Below are positions 44,640 through 56,741 of a DNA stretch of 64,000 bases, piece by piece; the stretch's first letter is position 1, and each line of letters starts with the position of its first letter. A program made the translations under genes and the position numbers. The DNA lies in assembly GCF_009727055.1 (NCBI RefSeq), contig NC_052354.1, positions 46,444,876 through 46,508,875 on the forward strand. The letters are read 5' to 3'. The notes beneath the pieces were generated by a model. That model was not told the origin of the DNA. It saw nothing but the letters and a program-made list of their open reading frames with translations, and did no database searches. Source of the DNA: Benincasa hispida (lineage: Eukaryota; Streptophyta; Magnoliopsida; Cucurbitales; Cucurbitaceae).

Positions 44640-46453
44640 TGTTGGAAGGTACCAATGCCTAGCGGAAGTTACCAGGATCCAAAAGCACTCTAATTCATTA
44701 ATTTTGACAGAAAATAAAACATGCTTCAACAAAAATAAATGGGTTTCATGACATACCTTTGAAGAACTTCCTCTAAGCTTGAATCCAGCTGTAAATCTCC
44801 TCTGAATCTTGTTGTAGACCACCCCAAGATCTTCCCTACTGTCCTCTCGGTGCTCTAGATTGAGTAGTGGGACTCAAAATAAGCTTAAATTAAGGGAATT
44901 TGGAGAATACTCACAGCAGCAACTCAGTAGAAGAACAACTTCTTCTTTCACTTTTTTTTTTTTTTTGAAAAATTGTTGCATTACCTTAAAAAAACTCTAA
45001 TCTCTTCAATATATTACAGACATTCATGCAAATAGATTTGTTGCATGAGATGCAGCTCATGCTTGGAGTTAATGAAGACTTAAAGTGAGTTGTTTTGTGA
45101 GCTACTACATGAAGACAATATAAAAACCCATTTTCCAACTTTGTGATTTTTCTTCTTTTTCAATTTTAATAAATTGATTTCATAAATCAATTTTATTTAA
45201 TAAAACTGAAAATATTATTAAATTTACAAAATTAATTTTCTTAATAAAATTAATAAATAATTATTTAAATAATTCTAATAACTTAATATCAAATATCAAA
45301 TTAATTTTACACAATACCATCTTCAAATATTTAAATCATATTTAAATATTATTTCTCCAATTTTATTTAATTCTGATTTGAACACTTCAAATTAACTTAT
45401 CACACTATTCTAGAGCTAATCTATTTACAAGCTAGTAGGGGGATCTCGCGGACCTACAGATCATGGGCTCCAACGATCGGAGATTAATCGGCTAAACTCA
45501 TTAACCGATCTAACCCCCATTCGTTAACTAATAGGTGATTCCACTAAAGTCCATAGTTGAACTCCCCACACTGTAGATATATTATGTCCACTCAATATTA
45601 CCATGATTAGTAAGTTAACCCTTTACAAGTTGCTCGTAATAACGGGTGGGTCAAATCTCTGTTTTACCCCTAAAATTACCTTTTGTTCCTTAAGTCCCAC
45701 TGATACCCTAATGAACAATTAATTTGTGATCCAATCAACAAATCAAATCACTCTCATGCTAACGAGAGGGTAAGACCTCTTGTTCAAGACCCAGAATCAA
45801 CATTTGAAGGGAACAACCTCTCTATTAACCCTAATTGGGTAGGAGTGAATTCCGTCTTGCACCCTATGTTCCCAGCTATTCATCTGGTCTTATCCCCAAA
45901 ATGGTAAGCTTATTGAGCAGAGGCAGTTGATCTACTCTCACTGTTTGCAATTCAAAGGATAATCCCGGACAAACAGAAGCTCATAGTTAGCTCAGGATTA
46001 AGGTCAAGTGACCTAGGTCATCGCTTTGAAATAGTCAGTTTTAAACAGTAAATAGCGTTATAAAGTAAGAGTGACTAGTTTTGTGGTCCGATCTTACACA
46101 AAACTCATTTGCACAGGACACCCTTAGTCCTCATATCCCAACATGAACGAATTACGATCACTTCATTTGTAGCACTTTACAACTCTTTGTAACAACTATA
46201 GAGTAGGCCGCATCCAATAGTGTTACCAGAATAAAGTACCCTACCTTATTCATATACTATAGACCATTTTGACTATTTACTCGAACCTGATCCACTTGTA
46301 TGTCTCCACATAAAGTTCAAGTACTCATGTAATAGTCAGGGGACTTTGGTTTATTGGATTTCTAAAAAAAAATATTCAATAACAACTTTATTGAATTTTC
46401 AGAATAAGTTCTATTGTTTACAAACTACGAGTTTTAGGATATAAAACCCAACA
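44640..46453 (-). repeat. 3' LTR of the gag-only copia element
   Basis: On the plus strand it runs TGTTGGAAGGTACCAATGCC ... AAAACCCAACA (1,814 bp). On the minus strand it starts TGTTGGGTTTTATATCCTAA and is preceded by the polypurine tract AGTCCAAGTGGGAG (46,454-46,468). Confidence 0.88.
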
Positions 46454-47099
46454 AACTCCCACTTGGACTAAAACTCCAATGGTAACTTATATATCTAATA
46501 TATAAGACTTCTAAGTTTTATAGAGAAATACAATAAACTAGGGCATCCCATACCCATGGTTTTACCATTCATTTACTATTCAGTATCTCATACTCGATAT
46601 TTCTCCCACTTGCCCTAGGTTATTAACCTTTGATATTTCTAGTCTCACTAGATGATTCTTAAATACTTTAGCCTAGAGAATCATTGTAAACATATTAGTG
46701 TACAATAGGCTTCTTATTAAACTATATGGGGAATGCATCTAATTCTCAATAATGGCCAGGAAGCACACTTTCCTCCCACTACATTAAGGTACTCTCAACT
46801 TTTTGATTAAGATGCGTCTGACCTGCCTTAACAACTCCTGTTAACAGTCAGATCTAGAAATCTTTAAACTTATTATACTTTGATCTTATCCATTTAATAT
46901 CTGAATATTTGCAAATGACTTTTAATAATTTTATTCTTAACAGAAGTTGCTTATGAGATAGAACAAACATATGTCCTGAAAATGAACATTTCATTCAAAA
47001 CAAAAATATGTACAATATGTTCATTACAAGATTTCAAAAGCAAGTAATAACATCTTCATTAACAACTTCTCCCATTAGATGAGTTGAGCAAACAGTCTC

Positions 47100-47965
47100 C
47101 AGGAACTAAGTAGCTTGTTTACCTTTCTCTGCTTTCTTCTCTGCAAGATATTTAGAGCAATTTCTCTTCCAGTGCCCTTGTTCGTTGCAGTGGAAACATT
47201 TCCCTTTCTCTGGAGCGATTTTCTTGCTTTTCTTGCCAACAGGCTTCTTCTTCCCTTTCCCTTTGTCTTTCTTCACTAGAATACTCTTACTCTACGAAGA
47301 GGAGGCAACATCAGGCTTGGAGGACGTTTCTCTCTTCTCAGCAAAAGCAACATTTACTTCTGGTTCTAGACCCTTTATTCTCAACATGGTATGGAAAGCC
47401 TGTGGCCCATTCAATAGAGTTGTCAAGTTGTATTCAATTTTATTCATCAAAGCATTTGTACAAAATTGCAGAAAACTCTTCGAAAGAGATTCTAGAATAA
47501 AACCGACTTGGCTTCTCTTGTCACAACGCCATTTACTTCAGCCACATTAAAGTGGACCATCATATCCAGGACATGTTCACGAACATTGGTCCCCTCTTTC
47601 ATATGACTATTCTAAACGTATTTGATAGCATCATGCCTCAGGGTGAAGGACGGTTGTCCAAACATCTCTCTTAGAGATTCCATAATCTCTTTGGCAATAC
47701 TCATATCCTCGTGTTTCTTCGCCAAAACGTCAGACAGGCTGGCGACAATATAAGCATTGACTTTATCATTCGCCCTGATCCATTTATCAAATGTTTCCCA
47801 AACAGTTCAATTGGAATTAGAGCTAGGAATGGGAGGACATTCCTCCATTAAGACAAATATCAAATCGTCTATCGTAAGTATTGTATTCAAATTTGATTTC
47901 CATGTGACATAGTTACCCCCAATCAGTTTGTCTAAAGCCAACAATTGTATAATTGAACTCATCAT
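47100..47965 (-). pseudogene. gag of the gag-only copia element
   Basis: On the minus strand it starts MSSIIQLLALDKLIGGNYVT, then SNLNTILTIDDLIFVLMEEC, and continues through VWETFDKWIRANDKVNAYIV, KEIMESLREMFGQPSFTLRH and HVLDMMVHFNVAEVNGVV to PVGKKSKKIAPEKGKCFHCN. The zinc knuckle CFHCNEQGHWKRNC (CX2CX4HX4C) is intact. Four or more stops break the frame (for example after SSNSN near 47,807). The gag ends with an in-frame stop soon after the knuckle, where a normal copia would continue into protease. Gag forms the particle that packages the RNA; a broken gag with a preserved knuckle suggests an old but once useful copy. Confidence 0.85.
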
Positions 47966-48016
47966 TCTGAAATTATAAACAAATTTTATAAGAGAATTGC
48001 TTTTAAATCCAATCAA

Positions 48017-50538
48017 GTTTTAGCAAAGTGATAATGTACCCATAATCATTATTTTTGCAACAATACTTAATTGATTTAAAACAAATGCTACCGAGGGGCA
48101 GTCAAGAATTCCTTCATAAAAGCAAGACAATTCCTGGCCAAATACTATCTCTAGAATAACTCATATTCCGATAGTCATTTAGTTATCATTTTTTTAATCA
48201 AGATCATTACTAACACTTAGTAAGTCTTGTAAGTGTAGACCCGCCATTTTCAAATCTTACAGAATAGTATGAGTATGCCTCCGAAATAGAAGACAAAACC
48301 CAAGATGGAACTATAAGACCCTATTCATTTTACTGAAGCTTGGGTTGTTCCAAATCCTATGTTACAACCCTTCGAGGGGATCACCGTGGTTAACGACTAG
48401 TTAGTGCCGCCTAAAGACGACAGCAGGTGCAAAATAAGAATCTCACGATTTAAACTAATGGAGGAGACCATAGGACAATATTGACACATTTCCTTCACTC
48501 ACTTACTATGAACGACTTCCCCTATTCACCTTGTTATTGACCTATGCAAACACTTTCCGAATGGAGCAGTCGAGGTAAAATCGACAAGAAGCCGAGCATG
48601 GATCTCACGGTGTGAACTCTTGAGAACATGAGAGCTAATAACTTTTATTCTCCCACTGAAGTGTTCTAAATGTTTGGGTAAATTTATACTTAGGTTCTTT
48701 TTCGGCTAATAAAAACAACCTTAAGTCTAGGTGGTTTATCCAAGTATAACATTTATAAATGGATTTTAAACCTACGATGTCTAGGTGATAAACCGTTTTT
48801 ACTACCTCACACTACTCACGAATGCTCATAAAACCGGTTACCAATGCTCAATAATTCGGCTATAATCTCCATGTAAGAGGTGTTCCGTAGACCGTCAACT
48901 TAAGTACCCCCAGTCTTCGATAGGATTATATATCGGTTGAGTTTGCAACCCTAGTTTTACAAGTTTAACGACCTATTTTAACTATTAAAACAAGTGGTTA
49001 ACTTAAGTGAGCATGCAACTGTTCTTTGTTATGGATTTTAAATATCTAACCCAATTTTATAACAACTTACAAAATTTTAGACATGCTAAACATCCACGAC
49101 AAACAATAAAGGAATTCAATATCTAATATAACTATTATATTAAATAAAAGAAACCCTAACATGCATACTATATATTATAACATTTTATAACATTCTTTCA
49201 ATGCATGTAGCATGCTTTCTACGGTGGGATTTTAAATCTAAATGGAATACTATATGCACATACAAGATTTATTTAATTATAACATACATCACATGCATAA
49301 ATAATTAACACTAACTGATATGGCTTTAGTTTTGGCAAAAAAAAGCAAACAAAACTCAATTATTACAAAACGACTTCGATCTGCTTCCGAACCGCTCAAA
49401 CTGCTCCAAAACGAAGTCAAGTAGCTTGAACCGGACTCGAACCATCTAAACCGGACCAGCCAAGTCTTAATTGGGCCAGCCAAAAACCATTCAAGGCTGA
49501 ACCAGACCGGACCTCAAGAGAACCGGTCGAATCGACAACTCTTGCTAATGTTAAACATCTCGCTAAGTCTCATCGTTTAGCAATGAAGACCATCGTCTTG
49601 CATTTTACTTGATCGTTTAGAAACTATCGCATAGCTCCTGATCAAACTACATGATCATGTATTGTCTTCATTCTATCGCATAATGTCATCATCTAGTGCC
49701 GGAAGAAGCTACACGATCACTTAGTGTCTAACACTATCGCGCAGCTCCATTGTTTAGCACGGACAATTTACTACGCGATTGCTTAGTGACATCATCTAAC
49801 GTCTGGTCTTGATCGTTTAGCCTGCGCACAAGGTAAGCGATCACTTAGTGCTATCGCATAGCACTCGACGCATTGCCCCAGCTTTCCGCACATAGGTAAG
49901 CGATCGCATAGTGCTATCGCTAAGCATCTCAACGCATCTCTTAGCTGCCGCATAGAGGTAAATGATCGTGTATTTCTATTGTATAACATCTCTACGCATC
50001 GTTTAACTCTCGATCAAAGGTAGACGATCGTGATAAGCGATCTCTCAGCGCTATCGCATAGCTCTTCAGCGCATCGCTTAGCTCCCACCTGAAGCTACAC
50101 GATCGTGTAGTGCCTCGTTTAGCAATACAACGCATCGCTTAGCTCCTGCAGGTACACGATCGTCTAGCGCACAACACCTCAACGATCAATGCTTGAAGTT
50201 ACATGATCACTTAGCTTTTCTTCACATAGTCTAACAATTGTTTAGCTACTGAAGCTCAACGATAATATGAATAGAGGCTGATTTTTTGGAATCTGCAACT
50301 CGGCCTCTTCGTTGTTTCTTCAATTTACAACTTAATTTCAACTCTAATGACTCCAAATAAATTACACTCTTGGGAACACATATAAGCTTATCAAGCAAGA
50401 GTCAATTACAAATTTAAATGAGAAATCAATGAGAAATTAAAAGCCAAATCTCAAAGAACCATATATGTACAACTATTTCATATTTCTCATATAAAACGCC
50501 TCTAAACAAAATTAAACCGAATTGAATGTTTATAAGAT
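48017..50538 (-). other. long untranslated leader of the gag-only copia element
   Basis: About 2.5 kb between the primer site and gag without a credible reading frame. The part next to the primer site (49,550-50,280) holds the GATCGTTTAG-type words. A GAACCGGTC/AACCGGAC-rich stretch lies at 49,420-49,540. Its length is unusual for copia leaders but fits large derivatives. Confidence 0.6.
49550..50280. repeat. GATCGTTTAG / GCGATCGCTTAG words in the copia leader
   Basis: Words such as TGATCGTTTAG, GCGATCACTTAGTGCTATCG, CATCGCTTAGCT and ACGATCGTGTAG recur every 20-35 bp, less regularly than in the MULE. GCTATCGCATAGC and related words form palindromes. It is the second transposon class in this window with this word family. 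Confidence 0.7.
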
Positions 50539-50550
50539 GCTATGATACCA
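50539..50550 (-). other. primer-binding site (iMet-tRNA type) of the gag-only copia element
   Basis: On the minus strand TGGTATCATAGC lies 2 nt after the LTR end CAACA. It differs by one base from the common plant copia primer site complementary to initiator methionine tRNA (TGGTATCAGAGC). This fixes the element's direction. Confidence 0.8.
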
Positions 50551-50552
50551 GT

Positions 50553-51182
50553 TGTTGGAAGGTACCAATGCGCAGCGAAAGTTACCAGGATCCATAGGCA
50601 CTCTGATTCATTAGTTTTGGTAGAAAAGAAAACATGCTTTAATAGAAATAAATTGGTTTCATGACATACCTTTGAAGAACTTCCTCTAAGCTTGAATCTA
50701 GCTGCAAAGCTCCTTTGAATCTTGTTGTAGACCACCTCAAGATCTTCCCTACTATCCTCTTGGTGCTCTAGATTGAGTAATGGGACTCAAAATAAGCTTG
50801 AATTAAGGGAATTTGGAGAATACTCACAGTAGCAATCCAGTAGAAGAACAACTTCTTCTCTCACGATTTTTTTTTGAAAAATTGTTCGGTTGCATTACCT
50901 TAAAAAAAAACTCCAATCTCTTCAATATATTACAGACATTCATGCAAAGAGATTTGTTGCATGAGATGCAACTCATGCTTGGAGTTAATGAAGATTTAAA
51001 GTGGGTTATTTAGTGAGCTACTACACGAAGACAATGGAAAAACCCATTTTCCAACTTTGTGAATTTTCTTCTTTTTCAATTTTAATAAATTGATTTCATA
51101 AATCAATTTTATTTAATAAAAATGATAATATTATTAATTTTACAAAATTAATTTCATAAATTAATTTTTTTAATATTATTAA
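50553..51182 (-). repeat. truncated 5' LTR of the gag-only copia element
   Basis: It follows the 44,640 LTR from TGTTGGAAGGTACCAATGCG through AATTTTAATAAATTGATTTC for about 630 bp. It then diverges after TTTTTTAATATTATTAAT. The missing 1.2 kb was lost or replaced at the border with the next element. Confidence 0.8.
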
Positions 51183-53215
51183 TCACTTGGAGCATTCAAT
51201 ATAATTTGTGTGATATTTTGTTGCAGGAGAAATATGGCCTTGTTCAACTTAATACATTTTAGTTTCTTTGTTGAACTGAGTCCTAATGTTTTAAATTACA
51301 CTAATGTCTGATTTTATTAAGGTAATGCGATATAGATTGCATTGTTTTGAACGTTATTTCTACCAAACATTGGTATCATGGAAGTGTTATAAAACTTGTT
51401 TACGACATTTCAGGTAAGTTGAGACCTTTGTGTCAAATAAAAATCCTTACTGAAAGTAATGTTCAAAAGATACCCTAAGTATTCCTTTGGACTTTCCATA
51501 GTAAAATTTCATGTTTATATAACAAATACTGATTTATTTGGAGAGTTGAATGGTGCAGACTGTGTTGATGAATTTATTTCAAGTAACACCACGTAATAGT
51601 TAACAAGTGTTGTTGATCATTTGTTTCATTTGAACGTCAATTTTTTACTGTCAAACAGATAAGTTTTCATGGTAGTAGGAGAGTTATGAGATAATTCGAC
51701 CTTTACGACAAGGCTTACCTGAAGTCTTTATTGTCATATAAGATGAAAAAACGACAACTTATGAATATTTCAGTAGTGGGAGAGCACTTATGAATCTTTC
51801 AGTAGAGGGAGCCATGTGGTGACTCAACCTACGTTATGCCTTATTGGAAGTCAAAGTTGTCATACTAGATGACAAATATTGAAAAAAGTTGACAAAAGTT
51901 ATTAAAGTCATAATTATGAGATGAAATGTCGTACTTACTCTCAATAAACTTTTTGTAGACCTTTATTGATGGGGTTACCTCATAGGATATGCATGAGTCT
52001 ACGAAAAGAAAGCTTGGAAGTGTAGTATTTGGAGATATAGATCTTCAAAATAAGACTCTTGTGTTAGGTGAAACCCATGCTAGAGCTATTGGGTGAAAAT
52101 AGATTATGAGTCAATTTTCTACCTAGTTTTACAGTAGAGTCTTAGTACATTCGTTATTGCATATGAGATGTGTAAAAATGTAAAAGTGAATACCTTCTTT
52201 TATGAAAAGGAGTTCAAAACGTCTATAAAGTTTCAATTTCATATAGTATCATAATCAATGACTTTAAGCAATGATGATATTTTTGTACAAACAAGAAAAT
52301 CAAACGTGGATAAAAATCTATTCTATATTGATATTTGCTCATTATGAATGAAGTAAAATCAATATACAAATTGACTGTTCAACCAATTTCAAGTAGTTGA
52401 TTTGAAGTGATTTTGTACATTAAAAGTCCACATACAGATGTTTAGGACATGTTGTTTAATTTGTCTCATGCATCTTACATTTACAAAGTAGTTGTTGAAT
52501 GTTCGATTCGATTGTTAAAGATGGAATGATAATGTACCAATCTACAATGACGATATGTCTAAGGAAAATGTTTCCTAAGACACCTCAAATATTGAGGGGA
52601 TATCAATTTTACATGAGACTTCATTAACATTTAATATACAATTTATTGGTTTAATCGGGGAATTAGATGGTATGACCATTGAGTGTTGAATATTAAAAAT
52701 TACGAATAATGAAACTTCAGTATATATAGTTTAAGATTTGATTTTTTTCGAGTTACACTGTTTCATATTTTATTTAGAGAAATCCATGTGTTAATATGGT
52801 GTCTATTGGACTGAGAGGCATTATTTTGCTACTGAAGCAATAATCTTCCTATGTTCAAGGTGTCTTGAGATATTTGAAAATTGTTTCAGATATAACATAA
52901 TCTATTCACTTTATGCGATAATGTGATTCAAGGATTATGTTAAAGACCATATGTAAGCACCTAGTGGAAGGAATAACATGGAATGTGAGTACATCTCATT
53001 GGTGAATAGATGGTTCTTATTGATATAATTGTTTGTATTATATAAAAGGACTCTCTAGGCTAAAGTGTGAGAGGATCTCCTAAATTGTCTAGAACTACGA
53101 GACACGTCTCTAGTGTGCTAGGGCAAGTGGGAGAGCATGTAGGGTATAGTGTATGCCCTAGGATACATGTCTCATCGGCTAATATTTCCCCAACTTTAGT
53201 TCAAGTGGAAGATGT
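51183..53215 (+). mobile_element. decayed plus-strand copia remnant upstream of a 3' LTR
   Basis: At 51,361-51,382 ACCAAACAT is followed by TGGTATCATGGA, which looks like an LTR end and an iMet-type primer site. Before 53,216 the tract TTCAAGTGGAAGA looks like a polypurine primer. Around 52,860-53,100 traces of RNase H and tail sequence remain (VLRYLKIVSDIT; LSRTTRHVSSVLGQVGEHVG in another frame). No domain is intact. A second AAGTGGGAGA tract lies at 53,126-53,135. Confidence 0.5.
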
Positions 53216-53796
53216 TGGGAATGGTTTCCTAAATCTCCTTGTAATCTCGTAGTTTGTAAACTCTGTATGAACATATTGTTATTAATAAAATAAGTGTTAT
53301 TTTATAAGCATTTACTTAATCCAATAAACTAAGATCCAAGGTTATTTTAGGTAAATTAAACAAGTATGTAGAGACATGCAGGTGGATCTTGTTTAAATAA
53401 TAATCTAAATGGTCTGTAATAAATGGATAAGATCCGGTACCTTATCCTGGTGACATTACGAATATGGTTCACTTTGTAGGTGTTACAAGTGTTGTAAAGT
53501 GCTACAAATGATCTGATCCTGATCATTCATGTGGAGACATGCGAGCGGGGGTATCCTATACAAAGAGTTCGTATAAGACCAGACCACGAAATGACTAGTC
53601 TCTTTATATAACATCGTTGATAATAGAGACTTACATTTCACTAAGATGACCATAGGTGACATGACCTGAATCCCAAGTGAGTTGTGAACTCCTGCTCATG
53701 AAGGCGGTCCTTTGATTTGTATGGGTGAGAGCGGCTAGATTTCAAACTCAACAAGCCTACCATTTTAGGGATTCGTCTGATTGAGGAGTTGGGAAC
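53216..53796 (+). repeat. 3' LTR of a plus-strand copia element, left part
   Basis: It starts TGTTGGGAATGGTTTCCTAA and has the standard layout (AATCCAATAAACTAAGATCC; GTAGAGACATGCAGGTGGAT; AAAGTGCTACAAATGATCTG). The LTR is interrupted after GGAAC (53,792-53,796) by the gypsy-like element and continues at 58,427. Confidence 0.8.
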
Positions 53797-53857
53797 TAAT
53801 GGCGGGAATTAGGAGGTCAATTTTACTCGACAACCAGAATCCCGTGGATGCGGTATG

Positions 53858-55258
53858 TGATGCATGTTCCTAAGATATACGTTGATAGTCATGCGTCGAT
53901 GGTCATGCATTGGACTGATAATGCGTTAATGAATGTATGCGATGACCATGCATCATGCCACAAGTTTTCTTACGCACACGCTAAGTATAACATGAACACA
54001 AGTTTCTCGAGTAATCCAAGGTCGAACACAGGTACTTGTAGCTATTGTATGCAGTAATGTGCATGCGATGGTTTAAATAAAAGAATGAAGGGGATGTTGC
54101 TAAGTTAATCCTACTCCTATCTAACAGACAACGCAATGAGAATAGGCATGAAAGGTAGAGATGCGACAAACCTTGACATGAAATAAATGTGTGGGAAAAT
54201 AGATAAAATGCGGAGATGATTTTAATGCAATACTTAAGAGTGACCGCAAGGGTAACCCTAGTCAACGCAAGCCAATGGAAGTAAAGATACTAAGCAAAGA
54301 AGATGGAGATGGAGTCGAAGGAACAGAGAAATGCGTTGAAATCAGATTGTATTAATTCCTTAATTCCAAAACGTCATACAATACAATATGAGAAAAGAAA
54401 GGAAAAGGAAATGACCGGCTGGAAGCAAATATTTGCTTCCAGCAGATGTGCATCAAGGTTGTCGATTGTGCCATGGATGGGCGGAGAAGATGACTCTCTC
54501 GAGATCTAGCTCCGATCGTCACTCGAAATGGATGAAGGCGGTGAAGAACTCTCAAGCATCTTCTCACGCATTTTGTCTGGATCATAGCGAAAGTCCCCGG
54601 TTCACAAGGATCCTCCCCCAGATGATTGAAATTATGCTCATCGGCTTCTATTTATAGAGCTTGGGTCACCGTCAACATTAATTGGACTGCTCTGAGTCTG
54701 ACATTTGTCGCGTTAGTCCTTTTCTGATCCTCTCCCACTAACGGCGTGGTAGGTGAAATGTCAACATCAGCTTTGGATTTTCTCGAGGTAGATGCGTTGA
54801 TGCATTCATTCCACCTACCTTGTGTTGATCCCATTAGTTTGCGTTGTCGTGCAGCCGCAATCATTCAATGACTGCATTCGCTTAATATTGCAACTCTACA
54901 TGATGACCGTAATCGCTTGGCGAGCGTAACTCCCATGCGATGGATGCATACAGTTGATTACCGCAACATCCATGCGTTGATCGATGTGTTTGCCTTTGTG
55001 ATGGGGTGTTTCTCCGCATGTGGTTGTCTACATGGTGGTCTGGTTTCCGCATTTGTGTTCATTTCCTGCGTTAGCTATAAAAATAGAACATTGAACACAT
55101 AATAACGCAAAATAACAGGTTAGCTGAGATTCAACATGCTAATCGACACAAGCTCACTTTCTTGTGAATTCCTATCATGATTGTCGCATATTCTGCCTAA
55201 CAACCTTCATAATTCTAAGTAAAAGGCCTAAGATAACATGCATTTCTGCATGTCATCA
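53858..55258 (-). repeat. 3' LTR of the non-coding gypsy-like element
   Basis: On the plus strand it starts TGATGCATGTTCC and ends TGCATGTCATCA. It shares with the 5' LTR the piece CCAAGGTCGAACACAnG and the GGCTTCTATTTATAGAGC-like TATA region (54,640-54,660). Words like ATGCGTTGATGCAT recur. The extra 61 bp up to 53,797 may belong to it. Confidence 0.65.
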
Positions 55259-56741
55259 CACCCTCAAACTTAAAATCATGCATGTCCTCAAGCATGCGTT
55301 ATACTCAAGAAATTCTAACTCACTTTCATGCTTTCTTTTGCGATGACCAGCTTCTCAGAATATAATTTACACACACCTTTAACCATCACCGCAATGCTCT
55401 CCTCCACTTTGGCTACTTCTTCAAAAAGATATTTTCTAAGTTAAATCCGATAAGCCTTTGCTAAAAAACTTTTATTCATTCATCGCAATTTTGTGTTTCG
55501 ATTTTAAGAATGCATTCATTCAAAAATCCTTCCAAACTTTGCGATGGTTTATTCAAATGTGGTGTTGAACCTGGTTACGCCCTTCGTTTTGGCTTGCCCC
55601 CCACGTGTGTCATGCGGGCATCCAACTTCGGTTGCATTCCATATTTAACTTAACTCTTGTCTCGTTTGTTTTGGCTTGCACCGGACAGACGAGTTGCGCT
55701 TATGCGCTGATCTTGGTGACTTGCCTTCGTTTTGGCTTGCCCTCATGTGTGTAATGCGGACATCCAACTTCGAGCAAGTGCCTTTCACAGCTTAACTCTT
55801 ATCAACATGGGTTTCCCCATTGCGTTGACAGTGGAGTTATTATTCACAAAATCTCACTTCAACTTTTTTTTTTCAAATGATCGCAATATAATGAACGCAA
55901 TTCTCCGAGACTGCTGCCACCCCCAAACTTAGAGGTTGAACAAAGCTAAAAACAAAACTACAAGAATGCGATAATAAATGTTTGAACAAAGGTTTGTGCA
56001 AAATAAAACTTAAGACTTTCAAAATTTGAAGAAGCTAATAAAAGCAAAGAATGCCTTGCGTTGATTAGTTAGAAAATGCAGTGAACTATATGTACCATCA
56101 TAGAAACATCACAAAACAACACAATCGGGAAAAAGAGAATTTCAAAAGGATAAGGCATACAAGATAACAAGAAAAGACCTTAGGTGGCAACAGATGCATT
56201 CATGCGTTAGAATTCACGTGATTGAAGCCATGCGTTGAAAGTGAAAGGAATTCTTCCATTGAACTACGAACCGATGAAACTTATTGTTGCACCTACAAGA
56301 GCAAACGTACCATAACCAAAGAAGTAGTCATATATCCAAAATAACAATAAAAATAAAATAAATAACCTATACTAAGAAAGTAAAGCAAAGATAGAGTAGA
56401 AGACGTCCCTGAAAAAATGAGAGTGTTGTCACCGCAAGGAGTCTTCCATGCAGGAGATGGCTCTCAACTACTTGGGTCAAGTTGCCTTGACCATTGGAAC
56501 TTCTGAAAATTGTTGGGCGCATGTGGCCATCATGTGCTTAGAATCACCATCAGCTCATTTACGACTGATTGCCCTTTTACCTTGGGGTCAACATTGGTTT
56601 TCAGCGCATCGCCTACACTTCAATATTGTTTGCAACCTGTCACACAAGCTGCAATACTCCCAAGATAAAAAGTTTGCTCGCAGAGACATCAAACTTAACA
56701 AACATTTAGCTCCCAAGTCCCTGGCAACGGCGCAAAAAACT
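55259..56741 (-). other. internal region of the non-coding gypsy-like element
   Basis: No gag or pol sequence in any frame. A duplicated piece (CCTTCGTTTTGGCTTGCCC, TGTGTnATGCGGnCATCCAA, TTAACTCTT) occurs at about 55,580-55,650 and 55,725-55,805. At the minus-strand start lies the primer site; at its end lies the polypurine tract AAGTTTGAGGGTG. Confidence 0.65.
56712..56733 (-). other. primer-binding site (tRNA-Asp type) of the gypsy-like element
   Basis: On the minus strand GCGCCGTTGCCAGGGACTTG follows the LTR end by a short TCAAGTTTTTT-like spacer. Athila-type elements use TGGCGCCGTTGCCGGGGA; here two bases differ and the leading TG has become TT. Confidence 0.7.

Larger units (their letters stand above)
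44640..51182 (-). mobile_element. gag-only copia element (TR-GAG type), minus strand
   Basis: The 3' LTR (44,640-46,453) is complete. The internal region (46,454-50,552) contains an iMet-type primer site next to the 5' LTR, a leader of about 2.5 kb and a gag gene, but no protease, integrase, RT or RNase H. The 5' LTR (from 50,553) is cut short near 51,182, where similarity to the other LTR ends. Elements with LTRs and gag only have been described in plants as TR-GAGs. They need pol from a full copy, here most plausibly the Angela-type copia of similar LTR layout. Confidence 0.85.
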
